Below, in pieces: positions 6,427-13,279 of a stretch of 14,867 nucleotides of DNA (positions within the stretch are counted from its first letter, which is position 1; the number at the start of each line of letters is the position of its first letter). Source of the DNA: Betaproteobacteria bacterium (GTDB lineage: Bacteria; Pseudomonadota; Gammaproteobacteria; Burkholderiales; Thiobacillaceae); NCBI GenBank assembly GCA_020049245.1, contig JAIFLB010000073.1, positions 1 through 14,867 of the forward strand. Direction: 5' to 3'. The notes beneath the pieces were generated by a model that was given only the letters and a program-made list of their open reading frames with translations, had not been told where the DNA came from and made no database searches. The position numbers and the translations under genes were made by a program.

Positions 6427-7455
6427 TCAAGCAATTGACTGCACAAGTTGCTCCGCGAGTTGCTTGATCGTTGCAGCATCAGCCGCTGCAAGTTCCAGCG
6501 TGGCGGCCTCCAGCGCACCGGAGAAATTCCGTTCAAGGGAGCGGGAATAGGCGGGGTCGTAATGGCGGATCAGCAATTCCGCGACCAGTTCATCCCACTG
6601 CCCAGCCATGGCCATGGCTTTCCAGGTTTCGATCTGCTGCTTGCCTTGAATTGCAACCAGGCAATCAAGTTTTTTGCCAAGCAGGTCAGCGTTGGCCAGG
6701 AAATGGGCGTATTCCTGTTTCAGCAGTTCGACCCGCACCGGAATCTCGGCATGCAGATTGACGCATTGCGAGGCACGCATCTGCTTCAGCAATACTTCCG
6801 GCGTATGCAGGTTGCCGATTTTCTTGCTCTCGGATTCGACGAAGACGGGCTTGTTGGGGTCAAAGCTGCGCAGCGTGAACCATAGACGCGACTCGAACAA
6901 TTTTTGCGCCGGTTGCGGGCGGGCAGGGTAGGCGCCAAGGACTGAGCCCATGTGTGCGGCGAGATCTTCCAGGTCGAGCACCTGGGCGTTGCATGCCTGC
7001 ATGGCATTCAGGAAACGACTCTTGCCGACGCCGGTTGGGCCGCAGATGACACGGAAATCGAATCTCAACGGCAACTCGGTCAGGTCTTCAATGACTCGAT
7101 GCCGATAAGCTTTGTGGCCGCCTTCGAGTTGTGCCGCATGCCAACCGACCGCTCGCAGAATCGTGGTCATCGCCCCGCTGCGACTGCCGCCGCGCCAGCA
7201 ATAGATCAGCGGCCGGTAATCGCGTGGTTTGGCATGAAAATAGGTTTCAAGATGATGCGCAATATTGCGTGATACCAGCGCTGCACCGACTTTTTTCGCG
7301 TCGAACGCGGAAGACTGTTTGTGCAAGGTGCCCACCATGGCGCGTTCCGCGTCATCCAGCACGGGCAACGAGATCGCACCGGGCACATGGTCCTCTTCGA
7401 ACTCGCCGGGCGAACGGACGTCGATGATTTCATCAAAATCAAACAGCTCATCCAT
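6427..7455 (-). CDS. mnmH: tRNA 2-selenouridine synthase
   Basis: 342 residues from the ATG at 7455. The N-terminal rhodanese domain starts at once (FDFDEIIDVRSPGEFEEDHVPGA) and carries the active-site cysteine C86 in YCWRGGSRSG. The C-terminal half has a P-loop (GPTGVGKS, 139-146) that binds the prenyl or nucleotide moiety. MnmH (SelU, YbbB) geranylates and then selenates 2-thiouridine at the tRNA wobble position, using selenophosphate. Alternative ATG at 7485 adds ten residues; the open frame runs to 7566 but would overlap smpB. 7455 is preferred because the domain begins there and AAGGA occurs about 13 bases upstream, but the choice is uncertain. It lies 65 bp downstream of smpB on the same strand. 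No selD is in the window. Confidence 0.93.
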   Translation of the reverse strand: MDELFDFDEIIDVRSPGEFEEDHVPGAISLPVLDDAERAMVGTLHKQSSAFDAKKVGAALVSRNIAHHLETYFHAKPRDYRPLIYCWRGGSRSGAMTTILRAVGWHAAQLEGGHKAYRHRVIEDLTELPLRFDFRVICGPTGVGKSRFLNAMQACNAQVLDLEDLAAHMGSVLGAYPARPQPAQKLFESRLWFTLRSFDPNKPVFVESESKKIGNLHTPEVLLKQMRASQCVNLHAEIPVRVELLKQEYAHFLANADLLGKKLDCLVAIQGKQQIETWKAMAMAGQWDELVAELLIRHYDPAYSRSLERNFSGALEAATLELAAADAATIKQLAEQLVQSIA

Positions 7456-7520
7456 GCCAGCTTTGCCGTCCTTTCGCTTGTGCATGGCGGTGCTTGAATC
7501 GGTTCTGGATTGATTTTCGG

Positions 7521-7970
7521 TCAAGCGTTCTTGTCCCGCATCAGGCGAGATTTCTCGCGTTGCCAATCGCGGTCCTTTTGCACGGCGCGTTTGTCGTGCA
7601 GTTTCTTGCCTTTCGCCAGGCCGATTTCCAGTTTGACTCGGCCTTTGCTGAAATGCAGGTTGAGTGGCATCAACGTGTAACCGGCCTGCTGAACTTTGCC
7701 GATCAATTTGCGAATTTCGTGCGCGTGCAGCAACAATTTTCGGCTGCGAACCGGATCCGGATGGATATGGGTGGAAGCGGTCGGCAAGGGGCTGATATGG
7801 CAGCCGATCAACCAGACTTCTTCTTTCTTCAGAATCACATAGGCTTCCTTGAGCTGGGAGCGCCCGGCGCGTATGGCTTTGACTTCCCAGCCTTCCAGCA
7901 TCAAGCCCGCTTCATAGCGTTCCTCGATGAAATATTCATGGAATGCTTTCTTGTTGTCGACGATGTTCAT
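7521..7970 (-). CDS. smpB: SsrA-binding protein SmpB
   Basis: 149 residues. SmpB binds tmRNA and places it in the empty A site of stalled ribosomes to start trans-translation. Family landmarks are NKKAFHEYFIEERYEAGLMLEGWEVKAIR-like N-terminus (from residue 7), the THIHPDPVRSRKLLLH loop (residues 68-82), GLAKGKKLHDKR (118-128) and the basic C-terminal tail that enters the mRNA channel. ATG at 7970 gives the standard start; a TTG at 8006 in the same frame would add 12 residues encoded by an upstream tandem repeat and has no ribosome binding site. Even at 7970 the preceding bases (CCTCCACGCC) are not a Shine-Dalgarno. The ssrA gene is not in this window. It is divergent from ratA, and mnmH follows on the same strand. 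Confidence 0.97.
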   Translation of the reverse strand: MNIVDNKKAFHEYFIEERYEAGLMLEGWEVKAIRAGRSQLKEAYVILKKEEVWLIGCHISPLPTASTHIHPDPVRSRKLLLHAHEIRKLIGKVQQAGYTLMPLNLHFSKGRVKLEIGLAKGKKLHDKRAVQKDRDWQREKSRLMRDKNA

Positions 7971-7982
7971 GGCGTGGAGGTT

Positions 7983-8021
7983 GGCAAGAGCGAGTGGCAA
8001 GAGCAAGTGGCAGGAGCAGGA
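7983..8021. repeat. 13-bp tandem repeat upstream of smpB
   Basis: Three plus-strand units: GGCAAGAGCGAGT (7983-7995), GGCAAGAGCAAGT (7996-8008) and the weaker GGCAGGAGCAGGA (8009-8021). A degenerate continuation (GGGGCAGGATCGAGT) follows to about 8039. It lies in the 121-bp divergent gap between smpB and ratA and would be in the smpB leader. Confidence 0.7.
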
Positions 8022-8048
8022 GCTGGGGCAGGATCGAGTGAGATTTCG

Positions 8049-8058
8049 TGCTATTTTA
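8049..8058. promoter_or_regulatory. Possible overlapping -10 elements for smpB (-) and ratA (+)
   Basis: The sequence TGCTATTTTA holds an extended -10-like TGC-TATTTT for ratA on the plus strand. The complementary TAAAAT on the minus strand could serve smpB. No convincing -35 hexamer sits at the right spacing on either strand, so this is tentative. Confidence 0.3.
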
Positions 8059-8091
8059 TCAGGCCCGTTCCCAGAACCCTTTTCGCTCGCT

Positions 8092-8529
8092 ATGGCTGAA
8101 GTTGTGAAATCCGTCCTTGTGCCGTATTCGGCGGAAGAGATGTTCGTGTTGGTCGATGGCGTTGAGCGCTATCCGCAGTTTTTGCCCTGGTGCGGCGGTA
8201 CTGAATTGCATTTCCGCGATGAGGTGACGACGGAAGCCACGATCCACATCCAGTACATGCAGGTGAAACAACATTTCACCACCCAGAACAGCAAGCGCCA
8301 TCCGGAAGAAATGCACATTCGCCTGAAAAGCGGTCCGTTTCGAAAGCTGGAAGGCTCCTGGCACTTCAAAAAGCTGTCGCCTGAAGCTTGCAAGATTGAT
8401 TTCGTCATGCATTACGAGTTTTCCAGCAGCCTGTTGGAAAAAGTGCTTGGTCCCGTATTCGGCATGTTGACCAACAATATGGTGGATGCTTTTGTGCGTC
8501 GCGCGGAACAGGTTTACGGCGAAAGATGA
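8092..8529 (+). CDS. ratA: RatA / Coq10-like START-domain protein
   Basis: 145 residues, the usual length of this polyketide cyclase/START-like family. The N-terminal KSVLVPYSAEEMFVLVDGVERYPQFLPWCGGTEL pattern is diagnostic of the RatA/COQ10 group. COQ10 binds ubiquinone and supports respiration; E. coli RatA was also reported to bind the 50S subunit and inhibit subunit joining, so both roles are open. The ATG at 8092 matches the conserved N-terminus (MAEVVKSVLV); sequence upstream in frame is repeat-derived and was not used. There is no clear Shine-Dalgarno. It overlaps rnfH by 4 bp (ATGA, 8526-8529), so the two are coupled. Placement beside smpB is the common proteobacterial arrangement. 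Confidence 0.94.
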   Translation: MAEVVKSVLVPYSAEEMFVLVDGVERYPQFLPWCGGTELHFRDEVTTEATIHIQYMQVKQHFTTQNSKRHPEEMHIRLKSGPFRKLEGSWHFKKLSPEACKIDFVMHYEFSSSLLEKVLGPVFGMLTNNMVDAFVRRAEQVYGER

Positions 8530-8846
8530 GCGAGCAGATTCACATCGAAGTGGTTTACGCCCTGCATGACCGGCAAAAGGTTGTTTCCGTGCAGCTGGCT
8601 CCTGGCGCTACGGTTCGCGACGCTGTCGAACGTTCCGGCTTGCAGACCGAGTTTCCGGAAATCGATCTGGCGGTGAACAAATTCGGCATCTGGAACAAGT
8701 TAACCAAATTGGACGCGGCGCTCCGAGACAAGGATCGCGTCGAAATCTACCGGCCCTTGATCGCTGACCCGAAGGAAGTGCGCCGTCAGCGGGCTTCTGA
8801 AGGTAAGGTCATGAAAAAGGGTGGTGGCGACGCGGAAGCGGGTTGA
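8526..8846 (+). CDS. rnfH: RnfH / RatB ubiquitin-fold protein (UPF0125)
   Basis: 106 residues. The core HIEVVYALHDRQKVVSVQLAPGATVRDAVERSGL and the NKFGIWNKLTKLDAALRDKDRVEIYRPLIADPKEVRRQRA stretch are the conserved signature of the RnfH family, a small beta-grasp fold. It is named for association with rnf clusters in some bacteria and called RatB where it pairs with ratA; its biochemical role is unknown. The C-terminal tail (KGGGDAEAG) is poorly conserved and probably disordered. Start and overlap with ratA (ATGA) are clear. It is convergent with the small lipoprotein gene 62 bp downstream. Confidence 0.94.
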   Translation: MSEQIHIEVVYALHDRQKVVSVQLAPGATVRDAVERSGLQTEFPEIDLAVNKFGIWNKLTKLDAALRDKDRVEIYRPLIADPKEVRRQRASEGKVMKKGGGDAEAG

Positions 8847-8884
8847 TGCGAGTTTGCGCGGTTTCGGCACACGGCAATACGCTG

Positions 8885-8917
8885 GCCGCCGAACCCACAG
8901 CGGCGACTTCACTTTTT
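8885..8917 (+). terminator. Weak candidate terminator after rnfH
   Basis: GCCGC (8885-8889) can pair with GCGGC (8900-8904) around a 10-base loop, with a short T-run (about 8913-8917) eight bases further on. The short stem and the distance to the T-run make this a low-confidence call. Confidence 0.25.
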
Positions 8918-9277
8918 CTCAGTACTCGGCAGCTTGAGTTGTTCCAATCCCAGCCTGGCCTGGCTGGAAGCGAATCTGGCATGTCTGATCACGCCGGCGC
9001 TGTCGCCCACTGAGGCAGCTTCCTGCGCGGCCTGCAAGGCCGACTCGGCGGTGGTCCAAAGCGCAAATTTCACTCTTGCATCGCTGACGTCGTTTTCTGC
9101 TTGGGTCAGCATATCCCGTGCTTCCGGGGTGATGCTTGCGGTGGTTGCCGTCTGGGTGGGTTGTGTCGATTCGGTTGAAGCACAGCCGGTCATGCCGAAT
9201 GTGCTCAAACCCGCACTAAACGCCGCGATCAGACCTGTGACAATCGGGAAAATGAACTTGCTGCTGACGCCTGCCAT
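8909..9277 (-). CDS. Small lipoprotein, DUF4398-like
   Basis: 122 residues from ATG 9277. An N-terminal hydrophobic stretch (FIFPIVTGLIAAFSAGLSTFGM) ends in a lipobox-like MTGC with C32 as the likely lipidated residue, followed by a Ser/Thr/Gln-rich linker. The rest is an Ala-rich, probably alpha-helical or coiled region (ARDMLTQAENDVSDARVKFALWTTAESALQAAQEAASVGDSAGVIRHARFASSQARLGLEQ), which resembles DUF4398 lipoproteins. Function is unknown. The frame is open from ATG 9313, but a good -35/-10 pair overlaps that codon, so transcription would start after it; 9277 is therefore preferred. No Shine-Dalgarno is visible for either start. It is divergent from guaB and convergent with rnfH. Confidence 0.72.
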   Translation of the reverse strand: MAGVSSKFIFPIVTGLIAAFSAGLSTFGMTGCASTESTQPTQTATTASITPEARDMLTQAENDVSDARVKFALWTTAESALQAAQEAASVGDSAGVIRHARFASSQARLGLEQLKLPSTEKK

Positions 9278-9308
9278 TTGATATTGATGATTTGAATTCG
9301 ATGCTTGG

Positions 9309-9338
9309 AACATAGATCGCAGTTTGTCAGCAAGTCAA
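9309..9338 (-). promoter_or_regulatory. Candidate sigma-70 promoter for the small lipoprotein gene
   Basis: On the minus strand TTGACT (9338-9333), an 18-bp spacer, then TATGTT (9314-9309). The -35 matches five of six consensus bases, the -10 four of six. Transcription would begin near 9302, leaving a short leader before ATG 9277. Confidence 0.45.
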
Positions 9339-9370
9339 TTGCTTCCGGTCAGCATATTTTCGGTGCAACC

Positions 9371-9399
9371 TTGGGAGCCCGCAGTCGCATCGGTATAAT
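9371..9399 (+). promoter_or_regulatory. Sigma-70 promoter for guaB
   Basis: TTGGGA (9371-9376), a 17-bp spacer, then a perfect TATAAT (9394-9399). Predicted transcription start near 9406, giving a leader of about 23 bases before the guaB ATG. That leader is too short for a riboswitch. The -35 is about 32 bp from the -35 of the divergent lipoprotein promoter. Confidence 0.75.
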
Positions 9400-9428
9400 G
9401 CCTTTTTTGTGCGCCAGGTCTATCCATC

Positions 9429-10889
9429 ATGCGAGTTTTGCAAAAAGCACTGACGTTCGACGACGTCCTTCTGGTTCCCGCGTATTCCGGCATTCTGCCG
9501 CGCGATGTCAGTCTGAGAACCCGGTTTACCCGGGGGATTTTCCTGAATTTGCCTGTTGTATCCGCCGCGATGGATACCGTGACCGAGGCGCCCATGGCAA
9601 TTGCGATGGCACAGGAAGGCGGCATCGGCATCATCCACAAGAATCTGACCCCTGAAATGCAGGCCGCCGAGGTGGCCAAGGTCAAGCGATATGAATCCGG
9701 CGTGGTGAAAGACCCGATCACCATCAACCCGACCATGAGCGTGCGCGATGTGCTCGAAATTACCCGTCGCTATCGTATTTCCGGCCTGCCGGTGGTGGAT
9801 GAAATGGGCAAGGTGCAGGGTATCGTCACCAATCGCGATCTGCGTTTTGAAACCAATCTCGACCATCTGGTGCGCGACATCATGACCCCGCGCAACAAGT
9901 TGGTGACGGTGAAGGAAGGTGTCAGCAAAGAAGAAATCATCGCGCTGCTGCACAAGCACCGGCTTGAGCGTCTGGTTGTGATCAATGACGATTTCGAACT
10001 CAAGGGCCTGATCACCGTCAAGGACATCCGCAAATCAAGCGAACACCCACTCGCTAACAAGGACAGCATGGGGCATCTGCTGGTCGGCGCCGCAGTCGGT
10101 GTCGGTCCCGAGAACGAAGAACGTATCGCCGCGCTGGCCGAGGCGGGTGTCGATGTCATCGTGGTCGATACCGCGCATGGCCATTCCCAAGGCGTACTGG
10201 ACCGCGTCAAGTGGACCAAGATGAAATACCCGCATATCCAGGTCATTGGCGGCAACATCGCTACCGCCGATGCCGCACTGGCACTGGTCGATCATGGTGC
10301 TGACTGCGTCAAGGTCGGCATCGGCCCCGGTTCGATCTGCACGACACGGATCGTTGCGGGTGTCGGCGTGCCGCAAATCACCGCCGTTGCCAATGTCGCT
10401 GCTGCGTTGGCCGAGTCGGGTGTGCCACTGATCGCCGATGGCGGCATTCGTTATTCCGGCGACATCGCCAAGGCCATCGCGGCCGGCGGTCATTGCGTCA
10501 TGCTGGGCGGACTGCTCGCCGGCACGGATGAAGCGCCGGGTGAAATCGAGCTGTATCAGGGCCGTTCCTACAAGTCGTATCGCGGCATGGGCTCTCTCGG
10601 TGCGATGCAGAAGGGTTCCAAGGATCGCTACTTCCAGGACAACGAAAGCAATGCCGACAAGCTGGTGCCGGAAGGCATCGAGGGCCGCGTACCGCACAAG
10701 GGCAGCGTCCTTTCCGTGCTGCATCAACTGATGGGCGGTCTGCGTTCTTCGATGGGTTATCTGGGCGCCGCAAGCATCGAACGCTTCCACGAGACCGCGC
10801 AGTTCGTTGAAATCACCAACGCCGGTATCAAGGAATCGCATGTTCACGACGTGCAGATCACCAAGGAAGCGCCGAACTACCACGTTTGA
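9429..10889 (+). CDS. guaB: Inosine-5'-monophosphate dehydrogenase
   Basis: 486 residues, the standard bacterial length. It oxidises IMP to XMP with NAD+, the first committed step to GMP. The TIM-barrel catalytic loop holds the nucleophile C304 in GPGSICTTRIVAGVGVPQ. The flap segment GSLGAMQKGSKDRYFQ and the following EGIEGRVPHKG are intact. Two CBS domains sit as an insert at about residues 92-205 (DPITINPTMSVRDVLEITRRYRISGLPVVDE... and ...LERLVVINDDFELKGLITVKD), where ATP/GTP may regulate the enzyme. A near-consensus promoter lies just upstream. It is the first gene of a guaB-MNT-HEPN-guaA run; only 7 bp separate its stop from the next ATG, so guaA expression from this promoter must pass through the MNT-HEPN pair. 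Confidence 0.98.
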   Translation: MRVLQKALTFDDVLLVPAYSGILPRDVSLRTRFTRGIFLNLPVVSAAMDTVTEAPMAIAMAQEGGIGIIHKNLTPEMQAAEVAKVKRYESGVVKDPITINPTMSVRDVLEITRRYRISGLPVVDEMGKVQGIVTNRDLRFETNLDHLVRDIMTPRNKLVTVKEGVSKEEIIALLHKHRLERLVVINDDFELKGLITVKDIRKSSEHPLANKDSMGHLLVGAAVGVGPENEERIAALAEAGVDVIVVDTAHGHSQGVLDRVKWTKMKYPHIQVIGGNIATADAALALVDHGADCVKVGIGPGSICTTRIVAGVGVPQITAVANVAAALAESGVPLIADGGIRYSGDIAKAIAAGGHCVMLGGLLAGTDEAPGEIELYQGRSYKSYRGMGSLGAMQKGSKDRYFQDNESNADKLVPEGIEGRVPHKGSVLSVLHQLMGGLRSSMGYLGAASIERFHETAQFVEITNAGIKESHVHDVQITKEAPNYHV

Positions 10890-10896
10890 TCCGCCC

Positions 10897-11220
10897 ATGT
10901 TGAATGAGCAGGCCATCCTTGACGCAGCCAGACGCGCCGCCGCCGCCGCGACGCGTCCGGCCAGTGTGATGTTGTTTGGCTCCTACGCGCGCGGCGAGGC
11001 GGATGATCAGTCCGATCTGGATTTGCTGATTATTGAAGATGAAGTAGCCGACAAGGCGGGTGAGTATTTGCGTATTCATCGCGCCATCGGGTCGCTCGGT
11101 GTTGGCGTCGATGTGCTGGTATTTTCTCGGCGGGACTTCGAACGGAGAAGTCTGGTGCCCGGCTCGCTGCCGCATCGTGTCCGTCATGAAGGCAGACTTC
11201 TCTATGACACCGCAAGCTGA
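10897..11220 (+). CDS. Minimal nucleotidyltransferase (MNT), MntA/HI0073-like
   Basis: 107 residues. The polymerase-beta-type nucleotidyltransferase signature is complete: GSYARGE (residues 28-34), the metal-binding pair D40 and D42 in SDLDLLI, and the third acidic residue D72 in VGVDVLVF. Single-domain proteins of this size usually pair with a HEPN protein; in the MntA-HepT system the MNT adds AMP to its HEPN toxin and acts as antitoxin. That activity is inferred here, not shown. ATG 10897 is 7 bp after the guaB stop and gives a normal N-terminus; the frame extends upstream into guaB but that is a shadow. The early part has an Ala-rich, GC-rich run (residues 15-18). It overlaps the HEPN gene by 17 bp, the classic arrangement of these pairs. 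Confidence 0.9.
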   Translation: MLNEQAILDAARRAAAAATRPASVMLFGSYARGEADDQSDLDLLIIEDEVADKAGEYLRIHRAIGSLGVGVDVLVFSRRDFERRSLVPGSLPHRVRHEGRLLYDTAS

Positions 11221-11632
11221 AGAGGCACGACGGCTGCTGCGTCTGGCGAAACGTGATCAAGGCACCTTTGGCTTGCTCCTATCCTTGCCACAATCGGAAC
11301 TGTCGGCGCTTGGTTTCCATGCCCAGCAATCCGCCGAGAAGGCGCTGAAAGCGGTCACCGTGCATGCTGGATTGACTGTTTCAAGAACGCATGATCTGGT
11401 GGCGTTGGGTTCCATGCTTGGCCATAACGGTTTCGAATTGCCCGTATCTTCCGATGAACTGCGTTTGTTGAACCCTTTCGCAGTCGAATTTCGCTATGAC
11501 GATGAAATCGTTGCTCTAGTCACCCGCGATCAACTCGCGGACTTGCTGGCTGCGATCCTTGAATGGGCCGCCGCTTGCATTGATCGTGTTGCCGAGGTGC
11601 CCGACGATGTGCCCGACGATGCGCCCGAATAA
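11204..11632 (+). CDS. HEPN-domain protein paired with the MNT
   Basis: 142 residues from ATG 11204; an ATG at 11186 in frame would add six residues. GAAGG about 11 bases before 11204 favours the shorter form. The helical pattern, GFHAQQSAEKALKAV (residues 37-51), the SRTHDLVALG turn (60-69) and LLNPFAVEFRYDDE (88-101) are those of the general HEPN family that partners with small nucleotidyltransferases. The RNase-type motif R-x4-6-H and the RX4HXY motif of HepT toxins are not evident, so it may be a substrate-binding or regulatory partner rather than a ribonuclease. The acidic tail (VPDDVPDDAPE) is made by a 12-bp tandem repeat. It overlaps the MNT gene and is followed by guaA after 29 bp. 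Toxicity is unproven. Confidence 0.86.
   Translation: MTPQAEEARRLLRLAKRDQGTFGLLLSLPQSELSALGFHAQQSAEKALKAVTVHAGLTVSRTHDLVALGSMLGHNGFELPVSSDELRLLNPFAVEFRYDDEIVALVTRDQLADLLAAILEWAAACIDRVAEVPDDVPDDAPE
11597..11629 (+). repeat. 12-bp tandem repeat at the 3' end of the HEPN gene
   Basis: GTGCCCGACGAT occurs twice in tandem (11597-11608, 11609-11620), followed by a partial third unit GCGCCCGAA (11621-11629) directly before the TAA stop. It encodes VPDD VPDD APE, so unit gain or loss stays in frame. Confidence 0.8.
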
Positions 11633-11661
11633 CCGGTTTCTCCAAGGCTGACTTCCAAACC

Positions 11662-13224
11662 ATGCACGCCAAAATCCTGATCCTCGACTTCGGTTCCCAA
11701 TACACCCAGCTCATCGCCCGCCGCGTGCGCGAGGCCAACGTGTATTGCGAACTGCATCCTTATGATGTTTCCGAACAGTTCATCCGCGATTTTTCGCCGG
11801 CCGGGGTGATTCTTTCCGGCGGACCGTCCTCGGTCACCGAGGACGACACGCCGCGTGCGCCCCAGGTGGTGTTCGATCTGGGTGTACCGGTGCTGGGCAT
11901 TTGTTACGGCATGCAGACCATGGCAGCGCAGCTGGGCGGCAAGGTCGAGACTGCCAGCCATCACGAATATGGCTATGCCGAACTGCGCGCACGCGGTCAT
12001 TCAAAGTTGCTGGCCGATGTGCAGGATCGGGTTGATCCGGATGGCAAAGCCTGGATGGATGTCTGGATGAGCCATGGCGATCGCGTCGTCGAGCTGCCTC
12101 CCGGCTTCAAGGTAATCTGCGACAACGCCTCGACGCCGGTCGCCGGCATGGCCGATGACGAGCGGCGTTTCTACGGCGTGCAATTCCACCCGGAAGTCAC
12201 TCACACGCTGCAAGGCAAGGCGATCATTGACCGCTTTGTGCATGATCTATGCGGCTGCGGCCAGGACTGGAACATGCCGGATTACATTTCCGAAGCGGTT
12301 GCCAAAATTCAGGCCACGGTGGGCAACGATGAAGTCATCCTCGGCCTTTCCGGTGGCGTCGATTCCTCGGTCGCGGCGGCGCTGATTCACCGCGCGATCG
12401 GCGACAAGCTGACCTGCGTGTTTGTCGATACCGGCCTGCTGCGTCTTTATGAAGCCGAGCAGGTGATGGAAACCTTCGGCAAGAATCTTGGCGTCAAAGT
12501 CATCCACGTCGACGCCACCGCCCAGTTCATGGGCAAGCTGGCCGGCATTGCCGACCCGGAAAAGAAGCGCAAGATCATCGGCGGCGAGTTCGTCGCGGTT
12601 TTCCAGGCCGAATCGGCCAAGCTGGAAAATGCCAAATGGCTGGCGCAGGGCACCATTTACCCGGACGTCATCGAATCCGCCGGCGCCAAGAGCAAGAAGG
12701 CGCACGCCATCAAGAGCCACCACAACGTCGGCGGTCTGCCTGACGACATGCATTTGAAGTTGCTGGAACCCCTGCGTGAACTGTTCAAGGACGAAGTGCG
12801 CGAACTCGGCGTCGCCCTAGGCCTGCCGCACGACATGGTGTATCGCCACCCGTTCCCCGGCCCTGGCCTGGGCGTGCGCATCCTCGGAGAAGTGAAGCAG
12901 GAATACGCCGATCTGCTGCGTCGCGCTGATCACATTTTTATTGAAGAGTTACGCGCAAGTGGTTGGTATGAAAAGACTTCTCAGGCTTTCGCGGTATTCC
13001 TGCCGGTGAAAGCAGTGGGCGTCATGGGTGATGGCCGCACTTACGATTACGTCATCGCCCTGCGCGCTGTGCAGACCCAGGATTTCATGACTGCGCACTG
13101 GGCCGAACTGCCTTATGCACTGCTGGGTAAGGTCAGCAACCGGATCATCAACGAAATTCGTGGCATCAACCGAGTTACCTACGACATCACCGGAAAACCG
13201 CCCGGCACGATCGAGTGGGAATAA
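11662..13224 (+). CDS. guaA: GMP synthase (glutamine-hydrolysing)
   Basis: 520 residues, normal for bacterial GuaA. It aminates XMP to GMP using ATP and glutamine. The N-terminal class I glutamine amidotransferase domain has the triad C81 (GICYGMQ), H176 and E178 (QFHPEVTHT). The ATP pyrophosphatase domain follows with the PP-loop SGGVDSSVAA (from residue 230). The C-terminal dimerisation region ends in the conserved ITGKPPGTIEWE, which contacts XMP. The ATG at 11662 gives the family N-terminus (MHAKILILDFGSQYTQLIARR). Only weak ribosome binding sequence precedes it. It is separated from guaB by the MNT-HEPN pair rather than being directly adjacent, and no separate promoter is obvious in the 29-bp gap before it. 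It ends at a probable bidirectional terminator. Confidence 0.98.
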   Translation: MHAKILILDFGSQYTQLIARRVREANVYCELHPYDVSEQFIRDFSPAGVILSGGPSSVTEDDTPRAPQVVFDLGVPVLGICYGMQTMAAQLGGKVETASHHEYGYAELRARGHSKLLADVQDRVDPDGKAWMDVWMSHGDRVVELPPGFKVICDNASTPVAGMADDERRFYGVQFHPEVTHTLQGKAIIDRFVHDLCGCGQDWNMPDYISEAVAKIQATVGNDEVILGLSGGVDSSVAAALIHRAIGDKLTCVFVDTGLLRLYEAEQVMETFGKNLGVKVIHVDATAQFMGKLAGIADPEKKRKIIGGEFVAVFQAESAKLENAKWLAQGTIYPDVIESAGAKSKKAHAIKSHHNVGGLPDDMHLKLLEPLRELFKDEVRELGVALGLPHDMVYRHPFPGPGLGVRILGEVKQEYADLLRRADHIFIEELRASGWYEKTSQAFAVFLPVKAVGVMGDGRTYDYVIALRAVQTQDFMTAHWAELPYALLGKVSNRIINEIRGINRVTYDITGKPPGTIEWE

Positions 13225-13250
13225 GAAAACCGGCTCAAGCCGGCTTGCTT
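13225..13250. terminator. Bidirectional intrinsic terminator between guaA and lemA
   Basis: CCGGC (13230-13234), loop TCAA, GCCGG (13239-13243). On the minus strand the stem is followed by TTTTCTT, a good T-tract for ending lemA. On the plus strand it is followed by CTTGCTTATTT, a weaker tract for guaA. The position between two convergent genes fits a shared terminator. Confidence 0.6.
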
Positions 13251-13279
13251 ATTTGTGGCTGCCCAGTGCGGACCTGTCT

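Noticed and set aside
7983..8039. CRISPR-like array from the repeated GGCAAGAGC units
   Set aside because: The units are 13 bp, contiguous and without spacers, so this is a simple tandem repeat.
8092..8846. ratA-rnfH as a true toxin-antitoxin module
   Set aside because: RatA toxicity was reported in E. coli, but the broad conservation of the pair beside smpB and the Coq10/START fold fit a housekeeping role. Nothing here shows antitoxin behaviour for RnfH.
9400..9428. A purine riboswitch or attenuator before guaB
   Set aside because: The predicted leader is only about 23 bases, too short for a riboswitch, and no hairpin is seen.
10035..10916. A 293-codon minus-strand frame opposite guaB
   Set aside because: It is antisense to the catalytic part of IMP dehydrogenase, has no domain pattern and no ribosome binding site.
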